Of a DNA stretch of 7,372 bases, positions 1 through 4,580 are shown one piece after another. The notes below the pieces were generated by a model. It made no database searches. It was not told where the DNA came from and worked only from the letters and a program-made list of their open reading frames with translations. The DNA is taken from positions 1 to 7,372 of the forward strand of contig JAAOZY010000397.1 in NCBI GenBank assembly GCA_012274205.1, in the 5' to 3' direction. Position 1 is the first letter of the stretch. Each line of letters begins with the position of its first letter. The translations under genes were made by a program, and so were the position numbers. This DNA comes from Betaproteobacteria bacterium (GTDB lineage Bacteria > Pseudomonadota > Gammaproteobacteria > Burkholderiales > SG8-39).

Positions 1-389
1 CCCATGAGGTCCATCGACAGGTTGCAGACGGTGATCCGCACCCCGGTCTCGCCGGCCGCCTCTATGAGGTCTTCGAGGGACATCGCACCGTGCTTCTTCA
101 AGTCAAATTTGGTCGCCGGCGGTCCCATGCCGACGGTCGTGCCAGACTGGTCCTTGTTGAGCTTCTTCGGGTCGCGCAGGGACGCTGTGGCCGAGAACAT
201 GAAGAACATGTCGACTTCCATGTCAAAGGTTGTCGCTCCCAGCGCGACCATGAACGCGGCCATCACATGTTCAAGATCACCGCTGACGACACCCAGGGCG
301 AGCTGGTTTTTAGGTGCTTCGCGTTCGAGGGCTTCGACCCGGCTCACCAGGTCTTGCAGTAGTTGATCGTTGTTCAGCCTGTCGTTCAT
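1..389 (-). CDS. DsrE2-like (DsrE/DsrF/DrsH family) sulfur-carrier protein, C-terminus cut by window edge
   Basis: I translated this by hand from the ATG at 389-387. The reading frame stays open for 129 codons to the left edge, so the C-terminus is missing. Residues about 1-25 are a charged, leucine-rich, probably coiled-coil segment (LVSRVEALERE). An alpha/beta core follows: LALGVVSGDLEHVMAAFMVA, then EVDMFFMFSATASLR. Near the cut end comes RITVCNLSMDLMG, which matches the DsrE2 signature of a cysteine followed by SMD(V/L)MG. Cys122 is the only cysteine in the visible part and is the expected persulfide-carrying residue. Family members are usually around 160 residues, so roughly 30 are probably missing. 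DsrE-type proteins relay sulfane sulfur in the cytoplasm, often beside rhodaneses and TusA. A GGAG Shine-Dalgarno lies 9 bases before the ATG. The gene lies 86 bases downstream of the small exported-peptide gene on the same strand and is probably cotranscribed with it. The family call is firm; the sulfur donor and acceptor are unknown. Confidence 0.85.
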   Translation of the reverse strand, partial: MNDRLNNDQLLQDLVSRVEALEREAPKNQLALGVVSGDLEHVMAAFMVALGATTFDMEVDMFFMFSATASLRDPKKLNKDQSGTTVGMGPPATKFDLKKHGAMSLEDLIEAAGETGVRITVCNLSMDLM

Positions 390-425
390 GTTGACGTTCT
401 CCGGTTGCTTGAATTCGGTTTCTGC

Positions 426-459
426 GGGCCAGCCTCGGTATGACATGGGAGGCGGGCCC
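426..459 (-). other. Intercistronic hairpin between the small peptide gene and the DsrE2-like gene
   Basis: An interrupted inverted repeat pairs GGGCC (426-430) with GGCCC (455-459), and GCCTC (432-436) with GAGGC (449-453). There is one A/G mismatch between the two arms and a 12-base loop. In the minus-strand transcript it would form a GC-rich stem of about 10 pairs. No U-run follows, so it is unlikely to be an intrinsic terminator. It may protect an RNA end, be a processing site, or attenuate expression of the downstream gene. Confidence 0.55.
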
Positions 460-475
460 TGGTGACTTCCGGCCC

Positions 476-628
476 CTAGTTGAACTCCTCCGGCAGCAGC
501 TTGAATTGGGTGTGGTTCGCAGCAGACTTCGGCAGCTTCGCCGAACCCGGATCGGTTGCGGCGTACGCCGCGAATCCGAGAAGCACGGACGCAATACCGG
601 TCGCGGCCATTGATAGGCGATAACGCAT
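476..628 (-). CDS. Small exported peptide of unknown function (50 aa)
   Basis: This short gene was read by hand: ATG at 628-626, TAG at 478-476. The N-terminus has a basic start (MRYRLSM), a hydrophobic stretch (about residues 8-21) and a likely signal-peptidase site after AYA near residue 23. The mature peptide would be only about 26-27 residues: a polar segment (TDPGSAKLPKSAANHTQF) ending in KLLPEEFN. It has no cysteine, so it is neither a lipoprotein nor a thiol carrier. It probably acts in the periplasm. I do not recognise the family. Support for its being real comes from the good signal-peptide architecture, the promoter and operator-like palindrome about 75 bases upstream, and its position directly ahead of the DsrE2-like gene. 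The Shine-Dalgarno is weak (AAAGG about a dozen bases upstream). A second ATG at codon 7 (610-608) has no better ribosome site. A chance open frame cannot be excluded. Confidence 0.6.
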   Translation of the reverse strand: MRYRLSMAATGIASVLLGFAAYAATDPGSAKLPKSAANHTQFKLLPEEFN

Positions 629-703
629 AGCCTGACTTGCCTTTGGTGAGAGGAAACTGGCTTCACTGGCTGCCGCATGCAGCCATCTAAAGCACTTATC
701 GCT

Positions 704-719
704 ATACTACCGGCAGTAT
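704..719. promoter_or_regulatory. Palindromic operator ATACT-N6-AGTAT (left copy)
   Basis: A perfect 5-base inverted repeat, ATACT (704-708) and AGTAT (715-719), flanks a 6-base centre. Read on the minus strand it is ATACTGCCGGTAGTAT, which matches the central operator at 3075-3090 in 14 of 16 positions. Half-sites of the TACT...AGTA type with a G-rich centre are typical of CsoR/RcnR-family regulators, and such a regulator is encoded at 2743-3009. The site lies between the methyltransferase stop and the small peptide gene, and it overlaps the proposed -10 of that gene. Binding by this regulator is inferred. Confidence 0.65.
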
Positions 720-744
720 CTAGGCGGGGTTTGACAAAACTCAA
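715..744 (-). promoter_or_regulatory. Probable promoter for the small peptide/DsrE2 operon
   Basis: On the minus strand a -35-like TTGAGT (744-739) is followed after 18 bases by a -10-like GATACT (720-715). Both match the sigma-70 consensus at 4 of 6 positions. The -10 lies on one half of the ATACT-N6-AGTAT palindrome, so a bound repressor would occlude it. The match is moderate, and other -10 positions in this AT-rich patch are possible. Confidence 0.4.
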
Positions 745-748
745 GTGA

Positions 749-762
749 GGTGAAGATTCACC
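749..762. repeat. Short palindrome GGTGAA-GA-TTCACC
   Basis: A perfect 6-base inverted repeat with a 2-base centre lies between the methyltransferase stop codon and the -35 of the small peptide promoter. As RNA it would form only a weak hairpin, about 5 pairs with a 4-base loop, and no U-run directly follows on the minus strand. It is therefore a poor terminator. Its place just upstream of the -35 would suit a binding site for an additional regulator. No protein is assigned. Confidence 0.3.
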
Positions 763-770
763 GGGGAATT

Positions 771-1598
771 TCAGATGGCGCGGCAGATCATCTCCGTCGG
801 CGCGATCAGTCCGGTGCTGATGTCGCCAACCATGTTCTTGACCTTTTGCCCGGCGCTCGCGCCCATGACGATGTGCAGGCCAAGCGGCGCCGGTCCCGCC
901 CCCGCCCCGCGCGCGCGCATCTGCGCAAATATCTCCAGCGCGAACTCGCGCCGGTTCCTTTCCTTGGTCAGCTCGAACCCGGCGGCTTCGAGCAAACGCC
1001 GGTAGCCCGCCGCGTCGGCGACGAAACTGGATTCCGGGCCGCTCGCCCAGGGCACCGGAAACGACAATTCACCCGGCGCAAGGCGCATCACGTCGTAGAT
1101 CCCGAACAGGCCCGATGGCAGCAGCACACGGCGCACCTCGGCGAACAGCCTGGCCTTGTCCTCGATGTTCATGCCTACATGAAACATATAGGCGCCGTCG
1201 AAACTCTCCGGCGCAAACGGCAGGGCGAGCGCGCTGCCCAATTCGCAGGACACGCGCCCGCCCAGGCCGACGCGCGCGGCCAGCGCATTGCTCACGCTGA
1301 CATACTCGAGGGACAAATCGATGCCGGTGACGCGGCAGCCATGCTCCTGGGCAAAATAGCGCGCCGCCCCGCCCAGCCCGCAGCCGATGTCGAGCAGCCG
1401 CATGCCCGGCCGCGGGCCGAATTGCTGCGCGAACGCCAGCGTCGCCGGCCGGCCGCCGACATGGAACTCGTCCACCGGGGCGAGATCCTTGGGCGTGAGG
1501 TGGTTCAGATCCTTGCCCGCTGCCGCAAGCGCATCCAGTATCGATTCCTCGAGCGAACCGTGGGCGTAGTGTTGCGTTACCGCCTGTTCGACATCCAT
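771..1598 (-). CDS. Class I SAM-dependent methyltransferase (275 aa)
   Basis: This is a Rossmann-fold methyltransferase of the Methyltransf_11 type, expected in the cytoplasm. Motif I is LLDIGCGLGGAARYF (residues 68-82), which binds SAM. GIDLS (92-96) supplies the acidic residue (Asp94) for the ribose. LPFAPESFDGAYMFHV (126-141) is the post-II/motif IV region, and a motif VI-like LLPSGLFGIYDVM follows at 159-171. The N-terminal segment LTPKDLAPVDEFHVGG (34-49) resembles glycine/sarcosine/dimethylglycine and related small-molecule methyltransferases. The start is set by AGGAG (1611-1607), 8 bases before the ATG at 1598. The open frame continues upstream into the transporter gene, but that part is a shadow. 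It is the last gene of the repressor-transporter-methyltransferase unit, 47 bases after the transporter stop. Being paired with a TDT transporter suggests a detoxifying methylation comparable with TehB, but at 275 residues it is longer than TehB (about 200) and is not clearly its homologue. The substrate is unknown. Confidence 0.88.
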   Translation of the reverse strand: MDVEQAVTQHYAHGSLEESILDALAAAGKDLNHLTPKDLAPVDEFHVGGRPATLAFAQQFGPRPGMRLLDIGCGLGGAARYFAQEHGCRVTGIDLSLEYVSVSNALAARVGLGGRVSCELGSALALPFAPESFDGAYMFHVGMNIEDKARLFAEVRRVLLPSGLFGIYDVMRLAPGELSFPVPWASGPESSFVADAAGYRRLLEAAGFELTKERNRREFALEIFAQMRARGAGAGPAPLGLHIVMGASAGQKVKNMVGDISTGLIAPTEMICRAI

Positions 1599-1645
1599 TG
1601 CATCGGCTCCTGCAGTCTGCGATTCGGCCTGCCCGCGCGCTCGCG

Positions 1646-2731
1646 TCAATGCGGCTGGAACAGGCTGCCGTCGATGGCGCCGCGCACGCTGCGCGCCAGG
1701 GTCAAGGCCCAGAAAATGGCGAGCAGACCGTAGGCGACCAGGCCGACGCCGAAAGTGCCCGGCAGCGGCAGAACGCCGGACAGCCTGAACGATGCGATGG
1801 CGAAGGCGCCGGTGGGAAAGGTGAATGCCCACCAGGACAGCGCGAAGGGCAGCGCTCCGCGCTTCCAGTAGGAAAGGGTAAGCATCGCCGCCATGCACAG
1901 CCACCAGGCGCCGAAACCCCACAGCAGCAGCGCGGCGACGTGGAAGGGCAGCTTGTCGGCGACGAAGGGCGTGGCATCGGCGAGCGCGATCAGGCTGATC
2001 GGCATTACGCCCAGCGGTCCCAGGTTGATCCAGAAGGTCGGGACCATCGGCCCGGGTATCGGCTTGTGCAGCACGAAACGGAACATGGTGATCGCCTGCA
2101 ATGCCAGCCAGAGCAGTCCGCCGCTGCCAAGCCCGATGTAGCACAGGAGCAGCATCCAGCCCTGCGTTGCGCCGCCCGCCAGCAGCGCCAGCGGCGCGCC
2201 CGCCACCGGGATCACCACCAGTCCGACCGGCGGGATGAATATGCCCGGCGTGATGTGATCGAGCATTACCTGCTCGCCGAGGAATTGCTTGAACAGGATG
2301 AGGAAGCTGAAGCCGAAGGCGAGCGCGGTACCGGTCCACCACAGCGGCAGCGCGATTTCCGGCGCCTTCGCGAGCTGCAGGAACTGCACCGACAGCACCA
2401 GCAGCGCAATCGCCACGGTCGGAACGAAATTTGCGATGACTGGATGGACCAGGGAGCCGGCGGCCTGCGGCCGCGCGTGGAACCAGCGCAGCGTCCAGGG
2501 CACGAGCAGCAGCAGGAACAGCAGGACGTTGAACCAGTGCAAGGCGGCGGCCACTGCCACCAGCGCTGCAAAACGGTGGCTGAGGAAGCCCGCTCCCAGC
2601 GCAAGCACGCCGGTACCCATCACCGCGGCGAACCAGGACGGCGCGAAGTTCTCGACGATCTTGCGGGCACTGAGCGCGCCGCTTGCGGCTGCCGGTTTGG
2701 CGACCGGGGCGGCGCTATGTTGTTGGGGCAT
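1646..2731 (-). CDS. TDT family transporter (TehA/Mae1/SLAC1-like), 361 aa
   Basis: This is an integral inner-membrane protein with about ten hydrophobic helices. The first helix carries FAPSWFAAVMGTGVLALG, and WWAFTFPTGAFAIASFR occurs near the C-terminus. Both are typical of the tellurite-resistance/dicarboxylate transporter (TDT) family, which includes TehA, yeast Mae1 and Ssu1, and plant SLAC1. Members pass anions such as malate, sulfite, nitrate or chloride. The start is the ATG at 2731, preceded by GAAGG with 8 bases of spacing. This sits 11 bases after the stop of the CsoR-like gene, so the two are an operon. An ATG-less extension upstream would overlap the repressor gene and is rejected. 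The length is normal for the family. With rhodanese, DsrE and OsmC genes nearby, sulfite or thiosulfate-type anion export is an attractive role. Tellurite or C4-dicarboxylate transport is the alternative. The family call is strong; the substrate is inferred. Confidence 0.9.
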   Translation of the reverse strand: MPQQHSAAPVAKPAAASGALSARKIVENFAPSWFAAVMGTGVLALGAGFLSHRFAALVAVAAALHWFNVLLFLLLLVPWTLRWFHARPQAAGSLVHPVIANFVPTVAIALLVLSVQFLQLAKAPEIALPLWWTGTALAFGFSFLILFKQFLGEQVMLDHITPGIFIPPVGLVVIPVAGAPLALLAGGATQGWMLLLCYIGLGSGGLLWLALQAITMFRFVLHKPIPGPMVPTFWINLGPLGVMPISLIALADATPFVADKLPFHVAALLLWGFGAWWLCMAAMLTLSYWKRGALPFALSWWAFTFPTGAFAIASFRLSGVLPLPGTFGVGLVAYGLLAIFWALTLARSVRGAIDGSLFQPH

Positions 2732-2742
2732 GGCGGCGGCCT

Positions 2743-3009
2743 TCAGCTGTAGCGGGAGAGGATTTCCAGCGCCTGCTTGATTTCGGCCGGCGCATTTCCC
2801 GTCGCGCTGAGGCGCGATTCGATCAGGCAACCGACAAGCGAATGAAACGCCTTGTCCAGCGCGCGCCTGGCGGCGGAGAGCTGCTGCGCCACCGCCTCGC
2901 AGGGAGCGTCCTCCTCGATCAGGCGCTGCACGCCGCGCATTTGTCCCTCCACGCGCTTGAGGCGCAGGATCAGCGCCTTTTTGTCCTGCTCACGATGCAG
3001 ATAGTCCAT
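2743..3009 (-). CDS. CsoR/RcnR-family (DUF156) transcriptional repressor, 88 aa
   Basis: This is a small all-helical DNA-binding repressor of the CsoR/RcnR/FrmR/CstR family, which works as a tetramer. The family core is visible as LILRLKRVEGQMRGVQRLIE (residues 13-32), followed by Cys37 and QQLSAARRALDKAF. Cys37 aligns with the first copper ligand of CsoR (Cys36). The positions of CsoR His61 and Cys65 are Leu62 and Arg66 here, so the classical Cu(I) site is incomplete. A second cysteine (Cys61) and His56 lie nearby instead. That points away from a standard copper sensor and leaves thiol/persulfide or another ligand possible. The start is the ATG at 3009, with a strong GGAGGGAG 5 bases upstream. 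The longer frame to 3027 would use TTG and swallow that site. It is the first gene of a minus-strand operon and is read from a promoter overlapping the operator at 3075-3090, so autoregulation is likely. Confidence 0.9.
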   Translation of the reverse strand: MDYLHREQDKKALILRLKRVEGQMRGVQRLIEEDAPCEAVAQQLSAARRALDKAFHSLVGCLIESRLSATGNAPAEIKQALEILSRYS

Positions 3010-3014
3010 GCAAG

Positions 3015-3022
3015 CTCCCTCC
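3015..3022 (-). promoter_or_regulatory. Ribosome binding site that fixes the start of the CsoR-like gene
   Basis: GGAGGGAG on the minus strand lies 5 bases before the ATG at 3009. This is a near-ideal Shine-Dalgarno. It rules out the upstream in-frame TTG at 3027, which would place this purine run inside the coding region. Confidence 0.8.
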
Positions 3023-3033
3023 GACAATCGCCT

Positions 3034-3053
3034 CGATTCACCTGTTTGAATCG
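3034..3053 (-). repeat. Inverted repeat in the leader of the CsoR-like gene
   Basis: CGATTCA (3034-3040) and TGAATCG (3047-3053) form a perfect 7-base inverted repeat around a 6-base loop. It lies between the minus-strand -10 and the Shine-Dalgarno, so it would be a hairpin in the 5' untranslated RNA of the repressor operon. It could equally be a second protein-binding site. No U-run follows. Confidence 0.45.
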
Positions 3054-3061
3054 CGCGGATG

Positions 3062-3090
3062 TTGACCTCATTCTATACTGGGGGTAGTAT
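3062..3090 (+). promoter_or_regulatory. Promoter of the osmC/DedA-rhodanese operon
   Basis: TTGACC (3062-3067, 5 of 6 to consensus) is followed after exactly 17 bases by TAGTAT (3085-3090, 4 of 6). This is a good sigma-70 type promoter. The palindrome at 3075-3090 covers the end of the spacer and the whole -10, a classical repressor position. Transcription would start near 3097, giving a leader of about 50 bases before the GTG at 3149. Confidence 0.65.
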
Positions 3091-3098
3091 CAATGCAA
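3070..3098 (-). promoter_or_regulatory. Promoter of the CsoR-like/TDT/methyltransferase operon
   Basis: On the minus strand TTGCAT (3098-3093) is followed after exactly 17 bases by TAGAAT (3075-3070, 5 of 6 to the -10 consensus). The -35 is weaker. The palindrome at 3075-3090 fills the spacer, so one bound repressor would block this promoter and the opposing one together. The predicted leader is about 55 bases and contains the inverted repeat at 3034-3053. Confidence 0.55.
3075..3090. promoter_or_regulatory. Palindromic operator ATACT-GGGGGT-AGTAT (central copy)
   Basis: A perfect 5-base inverted repeat, ATACT and AGTAT, surrounds a G-rich 6-base centre. It closely follows the known RcnR recognition pattern (TACT, a run of G, AGTA) and G-tract CsoR-family operators in general. 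It lies between the CsoR-like gene and the osmC-like gene, inside both proposed promoters. A near copy lies at 704-719. That the adjacent CsoR-like protein binds it is inferred, but well supported by position and family preference. Confidence 0.75.
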
Positions 3099-3113
3099 AG
3101 GCATTTCTCGCCT

Positions 3114-3131
3114 CCCGGGCGCATACCCGGG
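3114..3131 (+). repeat. Duplicated CCCGGG forming a potential leader hairpin
   Basis: CCCGGG occurs at 3114-3119 and again at 3126-3131, separated by 6 bases. Because the hexamer is self-complementary, the two copies can pair as a 6-bp GC stem in the leader of the osmC-like mRNA. The stem ends 5 bases before the GGAG ribosome site (3137-3140), close enough to influence initiation. A chance occurrence in GC-rich DNA is possible. Confidence 0.35.
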
Positions 3132-3148
3132 TCTTTGGAGAGCAAATC

Positions 3149-3592
3149 GTGGCGCACGCAATCAGCGTAAGACTAAAGCAGGAAAAGGACTTTCGCTTCG
3201 CCATCGATTTTGCCGGCGGGATTCCCGTCCTGCACGGCGACGAGGCGCCGCCGCTGGGCACCGGCAGCGGGCCCAACCCCGCGCAGCTGCTCGCCGCCGC
3301 CGTCGGCAACTGCATGTCGGACAGCCTGCTGTTCGCGATCCGCAAGTTCAAACAGAATCCCGAGCCGGTCCAGGCCGAGGTCACGGCGACCATAGACCGC
3401 AACGCGGAAAAACGCCTGCGCGTGCAGCACATCCAGGTCAAGCTCACCCTGGGCGTGCCCGCGGCCGGCCTGGCCCATCTGGATCGCGCGCTGGAGCAGT
3501 TCGAGGAATTCTGCACCGTCGGCCAAAGCGTGCGCCAGGGCATCCCGGTCACGGTCGAGGTCTACGACAGCGGCGGCCGGCGCCTGAAATAG
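3149..3592 (+). CDS. OsmC/Ohr-family protein, 147 aa
   Basis: This is a cytoplasmic OsmC-superfamily protein. The family's central helix is visible as GPNPAQLLAAAVGNCMSDSL (residues 41-60) with Cys55. The second conserved cysteine is Cys122 in FEEFCTVGQSVRQGIPVTV. The two form the thiol pair used by OsmC/Ohr enzymes to reduce organic hydroperoxides. OsmC-like proteins have also been linked to handling of sulfane sulfur. Length is normal (about 140). The start chosen is GTG at 3149, with GGAG at 3137-3140, 8 bases upstream. The earlier in-frame ATG at 3059 lies upstream of the promoter and operator and would also add 30 atypical residues, so it is rejected. The gene is divergent from the CsoR-like repressor and shares its operator. 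It is followed after 29 bases by the DedA-rhodanese gene. The subfamily and true substrate (peroxide or persulfide) are not decided by sequence. Confidence 0.88.
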   Translation: MAHAISVRLKQEKDFRFAIDFAGGIPVLHGDEAPPLGTGSGPNPAQLLAAAVGNCMSDSLLFAIRKFKQNPEPVQAEVTATIDRNAEKRLRVQHIQVKLTLGVPAAGLAHLDRALEQFEEFCTVGQSVRQGIPVTVEVYDSGGRRLK

Positions 3593-3621
3593 GCGTCGCC
3601 CGCAGCCCCGGCCCCTAGCGC

Positions 3622-4548
3622 ATGCAGCAAGTCGTCGCACTGCTCCAACAATACGGGCTGTCCTTTGTCTTCCTGCACGTGCTGGCCGAGCAGGCCGGCG
3701 TTCCGCTGCCGGCCTACCCCACGCTGATCGTGGCCGCCGCCCTGCTGGCGCATGCCAACTACTCCGGGGCGGAGTTGCTGTTCGCCGCAGTCGCGGCGGC
3801 CATGCTGGCCGACCTGGGCTGGTACCTGGCGGGCGCGCGACTCGGGCGCCCGGTGCTGCGCACGCTGTGCCGCATCTCGCTGTCGCCCGACTCCTGCGTG
3901 CGCCAGACCGAATCGATTTACATACGCTGGGGCGCGCCCTCCCTGCTCCTCGCCAAATTCATACCCGGATTCGCCGCAGTCGCGACCGCCCTTGCCGGCT
4001 CGATCGGAACCCGGCTGTGGCTGTTTCTGCTGTTCGACGGTCTCGGCGCCCTGCTCTGGGCCGGACTTGCGCTGGCACTGGGCATCGCCTTCCGCGACGC
4101 GGTCAACGACGTGATCGACGTCCTGGATCAGTTGGGCAAATGGGGCCTGTTAGCGATCATCGCCGCGTTCATCCTGCTGCTCGTGCTGAAATGGTGGCAG
4201 CGCCAGCGCTTCTATCGCCAGCTGCGCATGGCGCGCATCTCGGTGGACGAGCTGCACGCTCTGCTCGATCGCGGCGAACTGCCGCTGATTCTGGACGTAC
4301 GCTCGCCGCTGGCGCAGGGAAAGGACGGACGCATTCCGGGCGCAATTGCAATCGACGCGCAGTCCTTCGCCGACGCGCCTGCTCCACTGCCGGCAAGCGG
4401 GGAAGTCATCGTGTACTGCGCCTGCCCCAACGAGGCTTCGGCGGCGCTCCTCGCAAAACGGCTGATCCGCCAGGGCTACTCGCGCGTGCGCCCGCTGCAC
4501 GGCGGCATCGACGCCTGGATCGCGGCGGGCTACGCCATCGAACGCTAG
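3622..4548 (+). CDS. DedA (VTT domain)-rhodanese fusion membrane protein, 308 aa
   Basis: Two domains are joined in one chain. Residues about 1-195 are a DedA/VTT-type membrane domain: LAEQAGVPLP with Glu23, then MLADLGWYLAGARLG, then the re-entrant motif AKFIPGFAAVATALAG (111-126), and a final helix at about 175-190. Residues about 205-308 are a cytoplasmic single rhodanese domain: ISVDELHALL, ILDVRS (223-228), GRIPGA, the active-site loop YCACPNEAS with catalytic Cys266, and LHGGIDAWIAAGY at the end. In the DedA motif, Lys112 and Phe117 stand where canonical DedA proteins carry two functionally important arginines, so lipid or proton-coupled function may differ. Rhodaneses carry sulfur on cysteine as a persulfide. 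Tethering one to the membrane suggests sulfur transfer to or from a membrane step. It follows the osmC-like gene by 29 bases. There is no clear Shine-Dalgarno, and an in-frame stop two codons before the ATG excludes a longer start. Confidence 0.9.
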   Translation: MQQVVALLQQYGLSFVFLHVLAEQAGVPLPAYPTLIVAAALLAHANYSGAELLFAAVAAAMLADLGWYLAGARLGRPVLRTLCRISLSPDSCVRQTESIYIRWGAPSLLLAKFIPGFAAVATALAGSIGTRLWLFLLFDGLGALLWAGLALALGIAFRDAVNDVIDVLDQLGKWGLLAIIAAFILLLVLKWWQRQRFYRQLRMARISVDELHALLDRGELPLILDVRSPLAQGKDGRIPGAIAIDAQSFADAPAPLPASGEVIVYCACPNEASAALLAKRLIRQGYSRVRPLHGGIDAWIAAGYAIER

Positions 4549-4580
4549 CCGCCGCTGCTTGCTGCCCGATGCCGCAGAAC

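Noticed and set aside
310..744. Minus-strand open frame of 144 codons spanning the small peptide gene and left control region
   Set aside because: It is out of frame with both the DsrE2-like gene and the signal-peptide gene, has no domain, and covers the promoter and hairpin.
749..762. Intrinsic terminator for the methyltransferase operon
   Set aside because: The stem is only 5-6 pairs and the nearest T-run on the minus strand is about 10 bases beyond it; recorded only as a palindrome.
750..1733. Plus-strand open frame of 327 codons over the methyltransferase
   Set aside because: It is rich in Arg, Ala, Gln and His with no recognisable domain and lies antisense to a gene with clear SAM-binding motifs; long shadow frames are expected in GC-rich DNA.
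1599..2342. Upstream extension of the methyltransferase frame to 523 codons
   Set aside because: The extra 248 codons overlap the TDT gene in another frame and read as Arg/Ala-rich noise; the ATG at 1598 has a good ribosome site.
1598..2752. Plus-strand open frame of 384 codons over the TDT transporter
   Set aside because: Low-complexity Gln/Arg/Glu-rich translation antisense to a membrane protein with family motifs; no ribosome site or domain.
3010..3027. Longer CsoR-like start at 3027
   Set aside because: The codon is TTG, and the extension would place the excellent GGAGGGAG ribosome site inside the coding sequence; the family begins near MDYLHR.
3059..3148. Longer OsmC-like start at ATG 3059
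   Set aside because: It lies upstream of the plus-strand -35 and operator, so it would not be on the proposed transcript, and the added residues do not resemble the family; GTG 3149 has GGAG 8 bases before it.
4549..4580. Possible bidirectional terminator in the convergent gap
   Set aside because: The 32-base gap is GC-rich, but I found no clean stem with a T-run on either strand.
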